Positions 1 through 9,049 are shown, counted from the stretch's first letter. The stretch is 64,000 nt of DNA from Prevotella sp. (GCA_017462915.1 JAFTQG010000044.1:48699-112698), one strand, 5' to 3'. Made by a program: numbers and translations. The notes: generated from the sequence alone by a model not told the origin.

Positions 1-57
1 AACATCTCAAAAATAACCAAGTTTTATACTATACATTAATTTTTGTGACTTACTTAT
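1..57. repeat. Partial copy of a MITE-like repeat at the window edge
   Basis: Bases 1-50 are the reverse complement of 58668-58717 with a single mismatch (49/50). Bases 36-57 also match the right end of the same element at 58829-58850. The outer end carries TTAATTTTTGTGACT. The copy lies directly downstream of the uvrB stop codon and is cut by the window edge. Confidence 0.8.
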
Positions 58-77
58 GTGTTGTTGTTTCTACGGTT

Positions 78-2198
78 TTATTGCTCTTTTGGCAGAAGGT
101 CCTGCAGGCGGAGCAGTTCGTCGCGGTACTGCGCCGCCTGTATGAAGTCGAGGTTCTTGGCGGCCTCTTTCATCATGTTGGTCGTATGCTGGATGGATTT
201 GCGCAGTTCTGCCTCTGTCATGTTGCGCATGATAGGGTCTGCCACCATCTGGCGGTCGTCCTCGGGAAGGATGTATTTGCGCTCTGAGGGCTCAATGTAT
301 GCGCCGTCTTCGATATGCAGCTTTTTCTTCCTCTCGTCGTATGCGCTCTGGCGGGATGTCTTGGCTGTGCCCTTGACGGCATCGAAGGCCTGCTGGCGCA
401 TGGCGGAGAGTCCTCCGTCCTGTATGTCCTTGACTATCTGCTGAGGTACGATGCCGTGCTCCTCGTTATACTGCATCTGCTTGGCACGGCGGCGGGCGGT
501 CTCGTCGATGGTGACCTGCATGGATTGCGTCATGCGGTCGGCATACATTATCACAAGTCCGTTGACGTTTCTTGCGGCGCGGCCTGCCATCTGTGTCATG
601 CCACGGGCGTTGCGGAGGAATCCTTCCTTGTCGGCATCAAGTATGGCGACAAGGGAGACCTCCGGAATGTCAAGTCCTTCACGCAGGAGATTGACTCCCA
701 CAAGTACGTCATAGGCTCCGGCACGAAGTTCGTTGATGATTTTTATACGGTCAAGTGTATCTACATCGGAGTGTATATAAGCCGTTGGAATATCGTGGTT
801 TAACAGGTATTCCGTCATCTCCTCTGCCATGCGCTTCGTGAGCGTGATGACAAGCGTCCGCTCTCCTTTCTCCCTGTGCTCGACAATCTCGTTGAGAAGG
901 TCGTCTACCTGGTTAGCAGTAGGTCGGACCTCTATTCTCGGATCAAGGAGTCCCGTCGGACGGATGATCTGCTCAACGACAATGCCTTCTGCCTGCTCCA
1001 GCTCGTATGGGGCAGGTGTTGCGGATATATATACGACCTGCCTCGCGAGAGCCTCGAACTCCTCGAATTTCAAGGGGCGATTGTCGAAAGCGGCAGGAAG
1101 TCTGAAGGCATATTCTACAAGATTCTGCTTCCTCGACCGGTCGTTGCCGTACATCGCGTGGAGCTGAGGTATTGAGGCGTGGCTCTCGTCGATGAAGAGG
1201 AGCATGTCTTCTGGGAAGAAATCGAACAGGCAGTAGGGGCGTTGACCTGGCTCGCGACCATCGAAATACCGCGAGTAGTTCTCTATGCCGGAGCAGTGGC
1301 CCATCTCCTTTATCATGTCGATGTCGTACTCGACACGCTCCTTGATGCGCTGGGCGCGGACAGGGTCGCCTATCTCCTCGTAGAATGTCACACGGTCCAT
1401 GAGGTCGTCCTGTATGTTGCGGACGGCGATGTCTATCTGCTCTTTTGATGTCACGAAGATATTGGCAGGGTAGACCTGATATTCCTCGAAAGACTCGAGC
1501 CGCGCGAAAGTGACGGCGTCAAGTTCGGCTATGGAGTCTATCGTGTCGTCCCACATCTCGATGCGCAGGATACGCTCGGAATATGCCATGGCAACGTCTA
1601 TCGTGTCGCCTTTCACGCGGAAATTGCCTCGCTCAAGGGCGATGTCGTTGCGTACATACAGAGCCTCGACAAGCTTTCTCAGCAAGTCGTTGCGGTATAT
1701 CTGCATACCGCTTTTCAGCGTGATGACCGACCCCTTCATCGCGGCAGGGCCTCCCATGCCGTATATGCACGACACGGAGGCGACTACGATGACGTCACGC
1801 CTGCCTGACAGCAGTGACGACACAGCGGACAGACGCAGACGGTCGATCTCTTCATTTATGGCGAGGTCTTTCTCTATATATGTGTCGGAGGAAGGCAGAT
1901 AGGCCTCAGGCTGATAATAGTCGTAGTAGGAGACGTAATACTCCACGGCATTGTCAGGGAAGAACGCCTTCATCTCCCTGTACAGCTGTGCCGCAAGGGT
2001 CTTGTTGTGTGAGAAGATGAGTGTCGGACGGTTGCATTCGGCTATGACGTTTGCCATGGTGAAGGTCTTGCCGGAACCAGTCACACCCAGCAACACTTGT
2101 GCAGGGTCGCCACGCTTTATGCCTTCTGTCAACTGGCGTATTGCTTCAGGCTGGTCGCCGGTAGGCTTGTATTCTGATGTTAGATTGAATCTGTGCAT
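78..2198 (-). CDS. uvrB: Excinuclease ABC subunit B
   Basis: UvrB is the helicase-like damage-verification subunit of nucleotide excision repair; UvrA loads it and it recruits UvrC. The 706-residue length is normal. Walker A GVTGSGKT is at residues 38-45. The aromatic beta-hairpin that clamps DNA is near residues 87-115 (YYVSYYDYYQPEAYLP), and DESH is near residue 337. The C-terminal UVR coiled-coil motif that contacts UvrC is at about 665-700. The start MHRFNLTSEYKPTGDQ matches the usual UvrB N-terminus. It is a single-gene unit, divergent from bamD. Mfd, which recruits the same repair pathway to stalled RNA polymerase, is encoded at 36868. Confidence 0.97.
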   Translation of the reverse strand: MHRFNLTSEYKPTGDQPEAIRQLTEGIKRGDPAQVLLGVTGSGKTFTMANVIAECNRPTLIFSHNKTLAAQLYREMKAFFPDNAVEYYVSYYDYYQPEAYLPSSDTYIEKDLAINEEIDRLRLSAVSSLLSGRRDVIVVASVSCIYGMGGPAAMKGSVITLKSGMQIYRNDLLRKLVEALYVRNDIALERGNFRVKGDTIDVAMAYSERILRIEMWDDTIDSIAELDAVTFARLESFEEYQVYPANIFVTSKEQIDIAVRNIQDDLMDRVTFYEEIGDPVRAQRIKERVEYDIDMIKEMGHCSGIENYSRYFDGREPGQRPYCLFDFFPEDMLLFIDESHASIPQLHAMYGNDRSRKQNLVEYAFRLPAAFDNRPLKFEEFEALARQVVYISATPAPYELEQAEGIVVEQIIRPTGLLDPRIEVRPTANQVDDLLNEIVEHREKGERTLVITLTKRMAEEMTEYLLNHDIPTAYIHSDVDTLDRIKIINELRAGAYDVLVGVNLLREGLDIPEVSLVAILDADKEGFLRNARGMTQMAGRAARNVNGLVIMYADRMTQSMQVTIDETARRRAKQMQYNEEHGIVPQQIVKDIQDGGLSAMRQQAFDAVKGTAKTSRQSAYDERKKKLHIEDGAYIEPSERKYILPEDDRQMVADPIMRNMTEAELRKSIQHTTNMMKEAAKNLDFIQAAQYRDELLRLQDLLPKEQ

Positions 2199-2203
2199 AG
2201 ATG

Positions 2204-2211
2204 CAAAATTA
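2204..2211 (-). promoter_or_regulatory. -7 box candidate for uvrB
   Basis: TAATTTTG on the minus strand fits TAnnTTTG but lies only 6 bp before the uvrB ATG. Transcription would begin at or next to the start codon, giving an almost leaderless message. No clear -33 TTTG is seen. Confidence 0.4.
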
Positions 2212-2273
2212 CGGAATTTTTCTGAAAGAATTGTTATAAATGATGAATAATTTGGGAAAAACGCTGCAGTTCT

Positions 2274-2304
2274 TTTGAAATATGGAAAAATATGAGTAAT
2301 TTTG
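2274..2304 (+). promoter_or_regulatory. Promoter of the bamD operon
   Basis: TTTG ending at 2277 and TAATTTTG at 2297-2304 are separated by 19 bp, the consensus Bacteroidota primary-sigma promoter. It implies a leader of about 48 nt before the bamD ATG. Confidence 0.75.
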
Positions 2305-2358
2305 TAGCCTAAATGTGCGCATGGATTGCCACTATTGCAGAATATTCAGTAGTAAGGA

Positions 2359-3189
2359 ATGAAAAATATTTTTGTATCGTTATTTATAGCCGTTTTGCTT
2401 ACAGGGTGTGCCAAGGAGTTCAACTCTGTATACAAGCTTTCTGACAACGAATATAAATATGAATATGCCAAGCAGTGCTTTGCTGCCGGGAAATACAATC
2501 AGGCATCGGCTTTACTTGGTGATCTCGTGACACCGATGAAGGGAACGGACAATGCAGAAGAGTCCCTTTATATGTATGCAATGTCGCTTTATAAAGGAAA
2601 GGACTATGAGGTAGCCAATGAGGCTTTCAAGCGTTATACTACATCTTACCCTCGTGGCTCGTTTGCAGAGATGGCGTATTTTTATGCGGCAGAGAGCCTC
2701 TCCGAAAGTTCTCCAGAGCCTCGTCTTGACCAGACCCCGACACTGGCGGCTATAAAGGCTTATCAGGATTATCTTGATATCTATCCGCAGGCAGTTCGCC
2801 GCAAGGAGGCGCAGCAGCGGATGATTGCTTTGCAGGATAAGCTCGTGATGAAGGAATACCACAATGCAAAACTGTACTATAATCTGGGAACTTATTTCGG
2901 AAATTGCCTTTCAGGCGGTTCCAACTATGAGGCGTGCATCATAACGGCCGAGAACGCCTTGAAGGATTATCCTTATATGGATATGCGTGAGGATTTCTCC
3001 TTGCTTATAATGAAGAGCAAGTTCTATCTGGCACAGCACAGCATAGAAGCAAAGAGGAACGAACGCTATCAGAATGCCGAGGATGAATGTTACGGATTCA
3101 TAAACGAGTATCCGGATTCAAAGAACCGTGACATCGCAGAGCAGTTTATAACGGTCTGCAAGAAATATACTGGTAACCAGGCTCAATAG
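2359..3189 (+). CDS. bamD: Outer membrane assembly lipoprotein BamD
   Basis: BamD is a periplasmic-facing lipoprotein of the BAM complex, which inserts beta-barrel proteins into the outer membrane. The 276-residue protein starts with a lipoprotein signal peptide and the lipobox LLTGC (Cys17). TPR-like helical repeats follow, such as YAKQCFAAGKYNQASALLGDL and SLYKGKDYEVANEAFKRY. Length and repeat content fit the family. It has its own consensus promoter and is followed after 66 bp by the omega-like gene, with which it probably forms an operon. Confidence 0.9.
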   Translation: MKNIFVSLFIAVLLTGCAKEFNSVYKLSDNEYKYEYAKQCFAAGKYNQASALLGDLVTPMKGTDNAEESLYMYAMSLYKGKDYEVANEAFKRYTTSYPRGSFAEMAYFYAAESLSESSPEPRLDQTPTLAAIKAYQDYLDIYPQAVRRKEAQQRMIALQDKLVMKEYHNAKLYYNLGTYFGNCLSGGSNYEACIITAENALKDYPYMDMREDFSLLIMKSKFYLAQHSIEAKRNERYQNAEDECYGFINEYPDSKNRDIAEQFITVCKKYTGNQAQ

Positions 3190-3250
3190 AGGTTTAGGTT
3201 AAGGTTAGCATTATCGTTAAGGTTAAGATAAAAGTTAGAATAAAAGATAT
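3190..3250. repeat. Low-complexity GGTTAAGGTTAG spacer
   Basis: The bamD-omega gap is made of degenerate GGTTA units (AGGTTTAGGTTAAGGTTAG, GTTAAGGTTAAG). They resemble in style the tandem-unit spacers at 19-43 kb, but no facing complementary arm is seen. Confidence 0.5.
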
Positions 3251-3255
3251 TATAT

Positions 3256-3591
3256 ATGGACTACAAGAAATCAAAAGCCCCTACAAACACTGTTACACGT
3301 AACATTGTAGAACTTAGCAATGACACTGGCAACATATACGAAAGTGTTGCCATAATGGCTAAGCGTGCAAATCAGATTGCTGCAGAGATAAAGCAGGATC
3401 TGAACAAGAAACTTGCAGAGTTCTCTTCTTATAACGACTCTCTTGAAGAGGTGTTCGAGAACCGTGAGCAGATAGAGATATCACGTTATTATGAAAAATT
3501 GCCAAAACCGACCCTTCTTGCCGCCGAGGAATTTGAGCAGGGACAGGTTTATTGGCGTGACCCTTCCCGCGAGAAGGTTGAGGAGGACTGA
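3256..3591 (+). CDS. rpoZ: RNA polymerase omega-like subunit (Bacteroidota type)
   Basis: This 111-residue soluble protein has the pattern of the Bacteroidota omega/RpoZ-like family. The N-terminal TVTRNIVELSNDTGNIYES is followed by VAIMAKRANQIAAEI, which corresponds to the omega helix that wraps the beta-prime C-terminus (A-x-x-A-R-Q-I in other bacteria). Its position between bamD and a DUF4293 gene is a common Bacteroidales arrangement. The call rests on the helix motif and neighbourhood; overall similarity to proteobacterial omega is low. Confidence 0.8.
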   Translation: MDYKKSKAPTNTVTRNIVELSNDTGNIYESVAIMAKRANQIAAEIKQDLNKKLAEFSSYNDSLEEVFENREQIEISRYYEKLPKPTLLAAEEFEQGQVYWRDPSREKVEED

Positions 3592-3593
3592 TT

Positions 3594-4052
3594 ATGATTC
3601 AACGCATACAGAGCGTATATCTCTTCCTTTCCATTGTGGCAATGGTTGTCTGTGCATGTCTGCCTGTTGCCTCAATTGCCCCAACAGGTATGGGCATCGC
3701 CTCTGATATGTATAATCTATGTATCATAGACGGTAATGACGGAAGTTTGAGCTTTGCTGTTTCTGGACTGTTCGCTCTTCTTGCTGCTGGTGTTATAACC
3801 TCTGTCATCAACATCTTCAGCTACAATAACAGAAAGGCACAGAGCAGAGATTGTCTGGTGACCATAATGCTCATGTTGCTGTGGATTGGCCTATATGCTT
3901 TTGAAGCATATACATATAACACAGAGAAAGCTACATTTGACGTTCGTTTTACAGCGTGCCTGCCGATTGTAGCCATTATCTTGCAGTGGCTTGCACGTGT
4001 TGCAATACGGAAAGACGAAAAACTTATACGTTCGATAGACAGAATAAGGTAA
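3594..4052 (+). CDS. DUF4293 family membrane protein
   Basis: The 152-residue protein has four hydrophobic segments (about residues 7-29, 48-70, 80-100 and 118-138) and begins MIQRIQSVYL, typical of the Bacteroidota-only DUF4293 family. Function is unknown. The ATG lies 2 bp after the stop of the omega-like gene, so the two are probably translationally coupled. A strong hairpin about 140 bp downstream closes the operon. Confidence 0.85.
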   Translation: MIQRIQSVYLFLSIVAMVVCACLPVASIAPTGMGIASDMYNLCIIDGNDGSLSFAVSGLFALLAAGVITSVINIFSYNNRKAQSRDCLVTIMLMLLWIGLYAFEAYTYNTEKATFDVRFTACLPIVAIILQWLARVAIRKDEKLIRSIDRIR

Positions 4053-4193
4053 TTCATCGGTCATTGTTGAAGGAAGGTTCTGTCTTATCATCGCCATTTG
4101 TGCATCCTGAATATTGAAAGATCTATGTATTATAGGTTGGCAATGGCCTATTATATAATAATGTAAGACATATAACGACAGTGTTTTTACATA

Positions 4194-4245
4194 AAACAGA
4201 CTGTATTCCGAAGGTTTATAAACTTCTTCTGGATGCAGTCTGTTT
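4194..4245 (+). terminator. Hairpin terminator of the bamD operon
   Basis: AAACAGACTGTATTCCGAAG and CTTCTGGATGCAGTCTGTTT form a near-perfect stem of about 19 bp around a 9-nt loop, followed by CTTTTG. It sits downstream of DUF4293. Confidence 0.65.
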
Positions 4246-4276
4246 CTTTTGCCTCGTTATAGGCCTAATTGTAGGC

Positions 4277-4374
4277 CTAATTGTAAAATGTAGGCTGAAA
4301 ATGGCTGGTAAAGATGGTGTGTTTTTGGGGGCTATTGCCTTTGCATCATTTTCAGCCTGTCCTCTTACAATTAG
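4277..4374. other. Two-step inverted repeat of unknown role
   Basis: CTAATTGTAA (4277-4286) pairs with TTACAATTAG (4365-4374). Just inside it, AGGCTGAAAATG (4292-4303) pairs with CATTTTCAGCCT (4347-4358). This gives a 98-nt stem with a small internal loop. The 12-bp unit AGGCCTAATTGT is also directly repeated at 4261-4284. No credible gene overlaps it. Together with the hairpins on either side it fills the 478-bp gap between DUF4293 and the next gene. Confidence 0.6.
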
Positions 4375-4428
4375 ACTCACTTTTCCCACTTTTTCTCAAT
4401 AACATTAGATACTTTCAAGGCAAAATAT

Positions 4429-4481
4429 GCAGAAAGAATAGACCGCATCGGTTTTTTCCGGTGCGGTCTATTCATTTCTGC
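4429..4481. terminator. Long hairpin, probable bidirectional terminator
   Basis: AATAGACCGCATCGG (4437-4451) pairs with CCGGTGCGGTCTATT (4458-4472) with one G-T wobble. The stem extends outward through GCAGAAA and TTTCTGC. The loop is a T run. It lies 50 bp past the stop of the minus-strand gene at 4531-4962. Confidence 0.65.
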
Positions 4482-4530
4482 ATGTCTCACTCTACCTGTT
4501 TTCTTTTGCAAAAGTGGGGAGAGCTTTGCT

Positions 4531-4962
4531 TTATTTCTTGTAGTAAGGAGTGTTGTAAGTAAGTCTGATACCGTCACCTGTCTTTGAGAGGACGAGAGTT
4601 GTACCATCATTGCCAATGTTGTAGATATATGCACCGTTCTCGGTTGAGACCAAATGGTAGATGACATTGAAAGTTGTTGCTATGTCAGCAAGAGCATCTT
4701 TTGATTTCATCGGGATGTCAACAGTGAGCTGACCGATCTTGTTCTTCTGCTTAACGTCCTGATAGTTTATTGAAAGGTAGATTTCCGTACCTTGGCAATT
4801 ACCTTTAAGGCAGTCTTTTGTTTCGTCATAGACATAACCCTTTGCTGAAATCTGACGTGTGATTTCCACTACGTTACCGTTCAGGTCGATACCGTCAAAA
4901 TCAAAAGCGTGTGCACCGATGCTCATTATGAGTGCTGTGAGTGCAAGAAAAATCTTTTTCAT
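4531..4962 (-). CDS. Small secreted protein of unknown function
   Basis: The product is 143 residues. MKKIFLALTALIMSIGAHA is a clear signal peptide with a likely AHA-F cleavage site, so the mature protein is periplasmic or exported. The mature part looks beta-rich (FDFDGIDLNGNVVEITRQIS, IYLSINYQDV, GAYIYNIGNDGTTLVLSKTGDGIRLTY) and contains a Cys pair (CLKGNC). I do not recognise a family. It has its own -7 box at 5005-5012 and its own terminator, so it appears to be transcribed alone. Confidence 0.8.
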   Translation of the reverse strand: MKKIFLALTALIMSIGAHAFDFDGIDLNGNVVEITRQISAKGYVYDETKDCLKGNCQGTEIYLSINYQDVKQKNKIGQLTVDIPMKSKDALADIATTFNVIYHLVSTENGAYIYNIGNDGTTLVLSKTGDGIRLTYNTPYYKK

Positions 4963-5004
4963 TTTAATTACAGATAAATTTTATGTTGTTGTTGAAAACA
5001 GGTG

Positions 5005-5012
5005 CAAAATTA
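5005..5012 (-). promoter_or_regulatory. -7 box of the small secreted protein gene
   Basis: TAATTTTG on the minus strand, about 42 bp before the ATG at 4962. Confidence 0.55.
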
Positions 5013-5196
5013 CATAATATTTTAGAAAAATGTAAGTACAACCATGAAAAAGTTGTGTATATTATGATTTGTTAACGTCAGTATGTCGCAAGAAAGCGTG
5101 GAATGTATATATTCTGTCACTTAGTTCTACTTCTCATACACCCCTGATGTGCTCATGTCTTATCGTCGTTTTTATCAATGATAGGGTATAAAATAA

Positions 5197-5224
5197 AAGG
5201 CTCTCACGAAAATGTGAGAGCCTT
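5197..5224 (-). terminator. Rho-independent terminator of nifJ
   Basis: AAGGCTCTCAC and GTGAGAGCCTT form a perfect 11-bp stem with a 6-nt loop, 17 bp past the nifJ stop. On the minus strand it continues into TTTATTTTA. Confidence 0.85.
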
Positions 5225-5240
5225 CTATTGTTATGAGAGA

Positions 5241-8200
5241 TTAGTCTTCCCAATTCTCTGCTGCCTTACGTACGTAAGTCTTGTAGCGGAGCTGAGCCAT
5301 GCGCTTTGCCTCTGCAAAGAGTTCGTCAGCCTCCTGTGGGTAAGCCTTCTTCACTGAGAGGTAACGAACCTCACCGTCGAGGAAGTCCTGGAAGAGATCC
5401 CAGTTAGGCTCCTTAGAGTCAAGAGTGAATGGGTTCTTGCCCTGCTCTGCGAGCTCTGGGTTGTAACGCCACAGATGCCAGTAACCGCAAGCCACGGCAC
5501 GAGCCTCCTCAGCCTGTGAGCGTCCCATGCCACCCTTAATCTTCAGACCGTGGTTGATACATGGAGCGTATGCAATCACGATAGATGGTCCATGGTAAGC
5601 CTCTGCCTCTCTGAATGCCTTGAGACACTGAGCGTTGTCAGCACCCATAGCAACCTGTGCGGCATATACGTAGCCGTATGTTGTAGCAATCATGCCGAGA
5701 TCCTTCTTGCGGATACGCTTGCCCTGAGCAGCAAACTGTGCGATAGCACCGAGTGGAGTAGCCTTAGAAGCCTGACCGCCAGTGTTAGAGTAAACCTCTG
5801 TATCGATAACGAAGATGTTAAGATCCTCACCTGATGCGAGTACGTGGTCGAGACCGCCGTAACCGATATCGTAAGAAGCACCGTCACCGCCGATAATCCA
5901 CTGTGAACGCTTCACGAGGTAGTGATCCAGAGTCTTGAGCTCCTGGCATACAGGGCATCCAGCCTCTGCACCCTTTGCAATCTCAGGCTTCAGGATTTCT
6001 GCAAGACGCTTTGTCTCGTCAGCATCGTTCTGCTTCTCGATCCATTCAGCGGCAGCAGCCTGGTACTCTGCAGAGCCCATCTTCTCGTCAATAACCTTCT
6101 TGAGGAGGATTGTCACGCGCTCCTTCATCTTCTTATTACCCATTACCATACCGAGACCGAACTCGCAGAAGTCCTCGAACAGTGAGTTGTCGAATGCAGG
6201 ACCCTGTCCCTTCTCGTTTGTTGTGTAAGGTGTTGATGGGATAGAAGCTGAGTAGATAGAAGAACAGCCTGTTGCGTTTGCGATAATCTCACGGTCACCG
6301 AAGAGCTGTGAGATGAGCTTTACATAAGGAGTCTCGCCACAGCCAGAGCAAGCGCCAGAGAACTCGAAGAGTGGGGTTGCGAACTGTGAGTTCTTCGGAT
6401 TTGCCTTGATGTCGATGAGGTTCTGCTTTGATACGACATTATCAATGAGATAATCCCAGTCCTTAGCAAGCTTCTTCATATCCTCTGCATCCGGGTTGTA
6501 AGGAACCATCTTGAGAGCCTTCTCGACCTCGCCAGTCTCCTTGTTCTTCTTGCCAGGACATACATCGGCACAGTTGCCGCAGCCAAGACAGTCAAGAACA
6601 GACGGCTGGATGATGAAGTGCATACCCTTCAGAGCAGCTGGAGCCTTGATTTCCTGCATAGCAGCATCGATGCCCTGCTTCTCCTCGTCAGTGAGAGCGA
6701 ATGGACGGATAGCAGCGTGTGGACAAACGAAAGAACACTTGTTACACTGGATACAGTTGTCTACATTCCATACAGGGACGAATGCAGAAACGCCGCGCTT
6801 CTCCCAGCGTGCAGCACCGTTGTACCATGTGCCGTCTACTGTGTCGAACTTCACGAAGTCTGAAACCTTCAGGTCTGCGCCCATCTGAGCGTTGATAGGA
6901 CGTACAAGTTCCTTGATGAATGCAGGAGCGTTGTCCTCCTCGACAGCGTCGTCGGCAAGTTTTGCCCAAGCTGGGTCTACGTCAAGCTTCTTGTATTCGC
7001 CGCCACGGTCAACAGCTGCATAGTTCTTGTTTACGACATCCTCACCCTTCTTTCCGTAAGACTTGACGATGAACTTCTTCATCTGCTCTACGGCGAGATC
7101 TACAGGGATAACCTCTGTAATACGGAAGAATGCAGACTGGAGGATGGTGTTGGTACGGTTGCCAAGACCTATTTCCTGTGCAATCTTTGTAGCGTTGATG
7201 TAGTAGACTGTGATGTTCTTCTGAGCGAAGATACGCTTAACCTTGTTAGGGATGAAGTTGACAAGCTCCTCACCCTCGAAGATAGTATTGAGGAGGAATG
7301 AGCCGTTCTCACGGATACCGCGTGTAACGTCATACATGTTCAGATAAGCCTGAACGTGGCAAGCCACGAAGTTAGGTGTCGTAATCTGATATGTAGAACG
7401 GATAGGCTCGTCGCCGAAGCGGAGGTGTGAACATGTGAAGCCGCCGGACTTCTTTGAGTCATAAGAGAAATAAGCCTGGCAGTGCTTGTCGGTGTTGTCA
7501 CCGATGATCTTCACAGAGTTCTTGTTTGCACCTACAGTACCGTCAGCACCAAGACCGAAGAACTTAGCCTCGTAGATAGACTTTCCGCCGAGAGCCATCT
7601 CCTCTACTACAGGGAGAGAGGTGAATGTCACGTCGTCGACGATACCTACAGTGAAGTGGTTCTTTGGCTCTGGGAGCTCAAGGTTGTTGAATACAGAGAT
7701 GATCTTTGCAGGAGTGATGTCTGAGGAGCCGAGACCATAACGTCCGCCTACGATTACAGGGCGGTTCTCTGCGTCATAGAATGCAGACTTGACATCGAGG
7801 TAGAGAGGCTCGCCTTCTGCGCCCGGCTCCTTTGTACGGTCAAGTACGGCAATTCTCTTCACGGTCTTTGGCACAGCCTTCATCAGGTACTCTACAGAGA
7901 ATGGACGGTAGAGGTGAACAGCAACCATACCGACCTTCTTGCCTTCGCCTACGAGGTGGTCGATAGCCTCACGTGCAGCCTCTGTTGCAGAGCCCATGAG
8001 GATAATGATGTTCTCTGCGTCAGCAGCACCATAGTAGTTGAAGTTGTGGTACTCACGGCCTGTAATCTTGGAAATCTCGCCAAGGTAGTGCTCTACTACG
8101 TCAGGGATAGCGTCGTAGTACTGGTTGCAAGCCTCACGGTGAGTGAAGAATGTCTCAGGGTTCTCGGCAGTACCGCGTGTCACAGGACGCTCTGGAGAGA

Positions 8201-8828
8201 GGGCACGGTCACGGAAGTTCTTGATATCCTCCTCGTCAACGAGTGGACGGAGATCCTCCATATCCATAACCTCAATCTTGTGATACTCGTGTGATGTACG
8301 GAAACCGTCGAAGAAGTTCACGAATGGGACGTGTGTCTTCAGTGTAGCGAGGTGAGGTACAGCAGTGAGGTCCATAACTTCCTGTACAGAACCTGAGCAG
8401 AACATAGCGAAGCCTGTCTGACGGCAAGCGTATACATCCTGGTGGTCGCCGAAGATACAGAGCGAGTGTGATGCAAGTGTACGTGCAGATACGTCAAACA
8501 CGCAAGGGAGCAGCTCACCGGCAATCTTGTACATCTTAGGAATCATCAGCAACAGACCCTGTGAAGCGGTGAATGTTGTTGTCAGCGCACCAGCCTGCAG
8601 AGAACCGTGAACGGCACCGGCAGCACCGCCCTCAGACTGCATTTCCTGTACACTTACTGTCTGACCCCATAGATTCTTACGGCCGTGGGCAGCCCAGTCG
8701 TCTGTGTGCTCCGCCATTGGAGATGACGGTGTGATAGGATAGATGGCAGCAACTTCACTGAACATGTAGCTCACGTGTGCAGCAGCCTCATTACCATCAC
8801 AAGTAATGAATTTCTTTTCTTTTGCCAT
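5241..8828 (-). CDS. nifJ: Pyruvate:ferredoxin (flavodoxin) oxidoreductase, single chain
   Basis: The enzyme oxidatively decarboxylates pyruvate to acetyl-CoA and CO2 and reduces ferredoxin or flavodoxin, the central pyruvate step of an anaerobe. All domains of the homodimeric PFOR type are fused in 1195 residues: the N-terminal pyrimidine-binding part (YPITPSSPMAEHTD), two [4Fe-4S] motifs near residue 690 (CIQCNKCSFVC) and 746 (CLGCGNCADVCPG), the extra cluster ligand region near 824 (GACSGCGE), and the TPP/Mg site in the C-terminal third (GGDGASYDIGYGGLDH). It is monocistronic, with a -7 box at 8908-8915 and a terminator at 5197-5224. Confidence 0.97.
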   Translation of the reverse strand: MAKEKKFITCDGNEAAAHVSYMFSEVAAIYPITPSSPMAEHTDDWAAHGRKNLWGQTVSVQEMQSEGGAAGAVHGSLQAGALTTTFTASQGLLLMIPKMYKIAGELLPCVFDVSARTLASHSLCIFGDHQDVYACRQTGFAMFCSGSVQEVMDLTAVPHLATLKTHVPFVNFFDGFRTSHEYHKIEVMDMEDLRPLVDEEDIKNFRDRALSPERPVTRGTAENPETFFTHREACNQYYDAIPDVVEHYLGEISKITGREYHNFNYYGAADAENIIILMGSATEAAREAIDHLVGEGKKVGMVAVHLYRPFSVEYLMKAVPKTVKRIAVLDRTKEPGAEGEPLYLDVKSAFYDAENRPVIVGGRYGLGSSDITPAKIISVFNNLELPEPKNHFTVGIVDDVTFTSLPVVEEMALGGKSIYEAKFFGLGADGTVGANKNSVKIIGDNTDKHCQAYFSYDSKKSGGFTCSHLRFGDEPIRSTYQITTPNFVACHVQAYLNMYDVTRGIRENGSFLLNTIFEGEELVNFIPNKVKRIFAQKNITVYYINATKIAQEIGLGNRTNTILQSAFFRITEVIPVDLAVEQMKKFIVKSYGKKGEDVVNKNYAAVDRGGEYKKLDVDPAWAKLADDAVEEDNAPAFIKELVRPINAQMGADLKVSDFVKFDTVDGTWYNGAARWEKRGVSAFVPVWNVDNCIQCNKCSFVCPHAAIRPFALTDEEKQGIDAAMQEIKAPAALKGMHFIIQPSVLDCLGCGNCADVCPGKKNKETGEVEKALKMVPYNPDAEDMKKLAKDWDYLIDNVVSKQNLIDIKANPKNSQFATPLFEFSGACSGCGETPYVKLISQLFGDREIIANATGCSSIYSASIPSTPYTTNEKGQGPAFDNSLFEDFCEFGLGMVMGNKKMKERVTILLKKVIDEKMGSAEYQAAAAEWIEKQNDADETKRLAEILKPEIAKGAEAGCPVCQELKTLDHYLVKRSQWIIGGDGASYDIGYGGLDHVLASGEDLNIFVIDTEVYSNTGGQASKATPLGAIAQFAAQGKRIRKKDLGMIATTYGYVYAAQVAMGADNAQCLKAFREAEAYHGPSIVIAYAPCINHGLKIKGGMGRSQAEEARAVACGYWHLWRYNPELAEQGKNPFTLDSKEPNWDLFQDFLDGEVRYLSVKKAYPQEADELFAEAKRMAQLRYKTYVRKAAENWED

Positions 8829-8907
8829 GTTTTTGTAAATAAAAGGTATATTAATGTTATATGTGCATTATCTATGTCTTTCCACTGATGTGGTTTTCTT
8901 GGCAATG

Positions 8908-8915
8908 CAAAGATA
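8908..8915 (-). promoter_or_regulatory. -7 box of nifJ
   Basis: TATCTTTG on the minus strand, giving a leader of about 73 nt. The remaining sequence up to 9041 is AT-rich with nothing further recognised. Confidence 0.6.
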
Positions 8916-9041
8916 ATAAATTATTTTTGTAAAGGAGTTTTGCGGTGCTTAATCAAATGACTAATTTTAGACATTTTAACAGATTAAGCATTTTTTATTA
9001 CTTAATTTATGTCAACTTTTCTGTTTTGCTGAAATTATCAT

Positions 9042-9049
9042 TACCTTTG
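9042..9049 (+). promoter_or_regulatory. -7 box of the ATP-grasp-like gene
   Basis: TACCTTTG, about 53 bp before the ATG at 9103. Confidence 0.6.

Noticed and set aside
4181-4402. 73-codon plus-strand frame with a hydrophobic stretch
   Set aside because: It runs through two strong hairpins and a direct repeat; the hydrophobic residues come from the T-rich stems.
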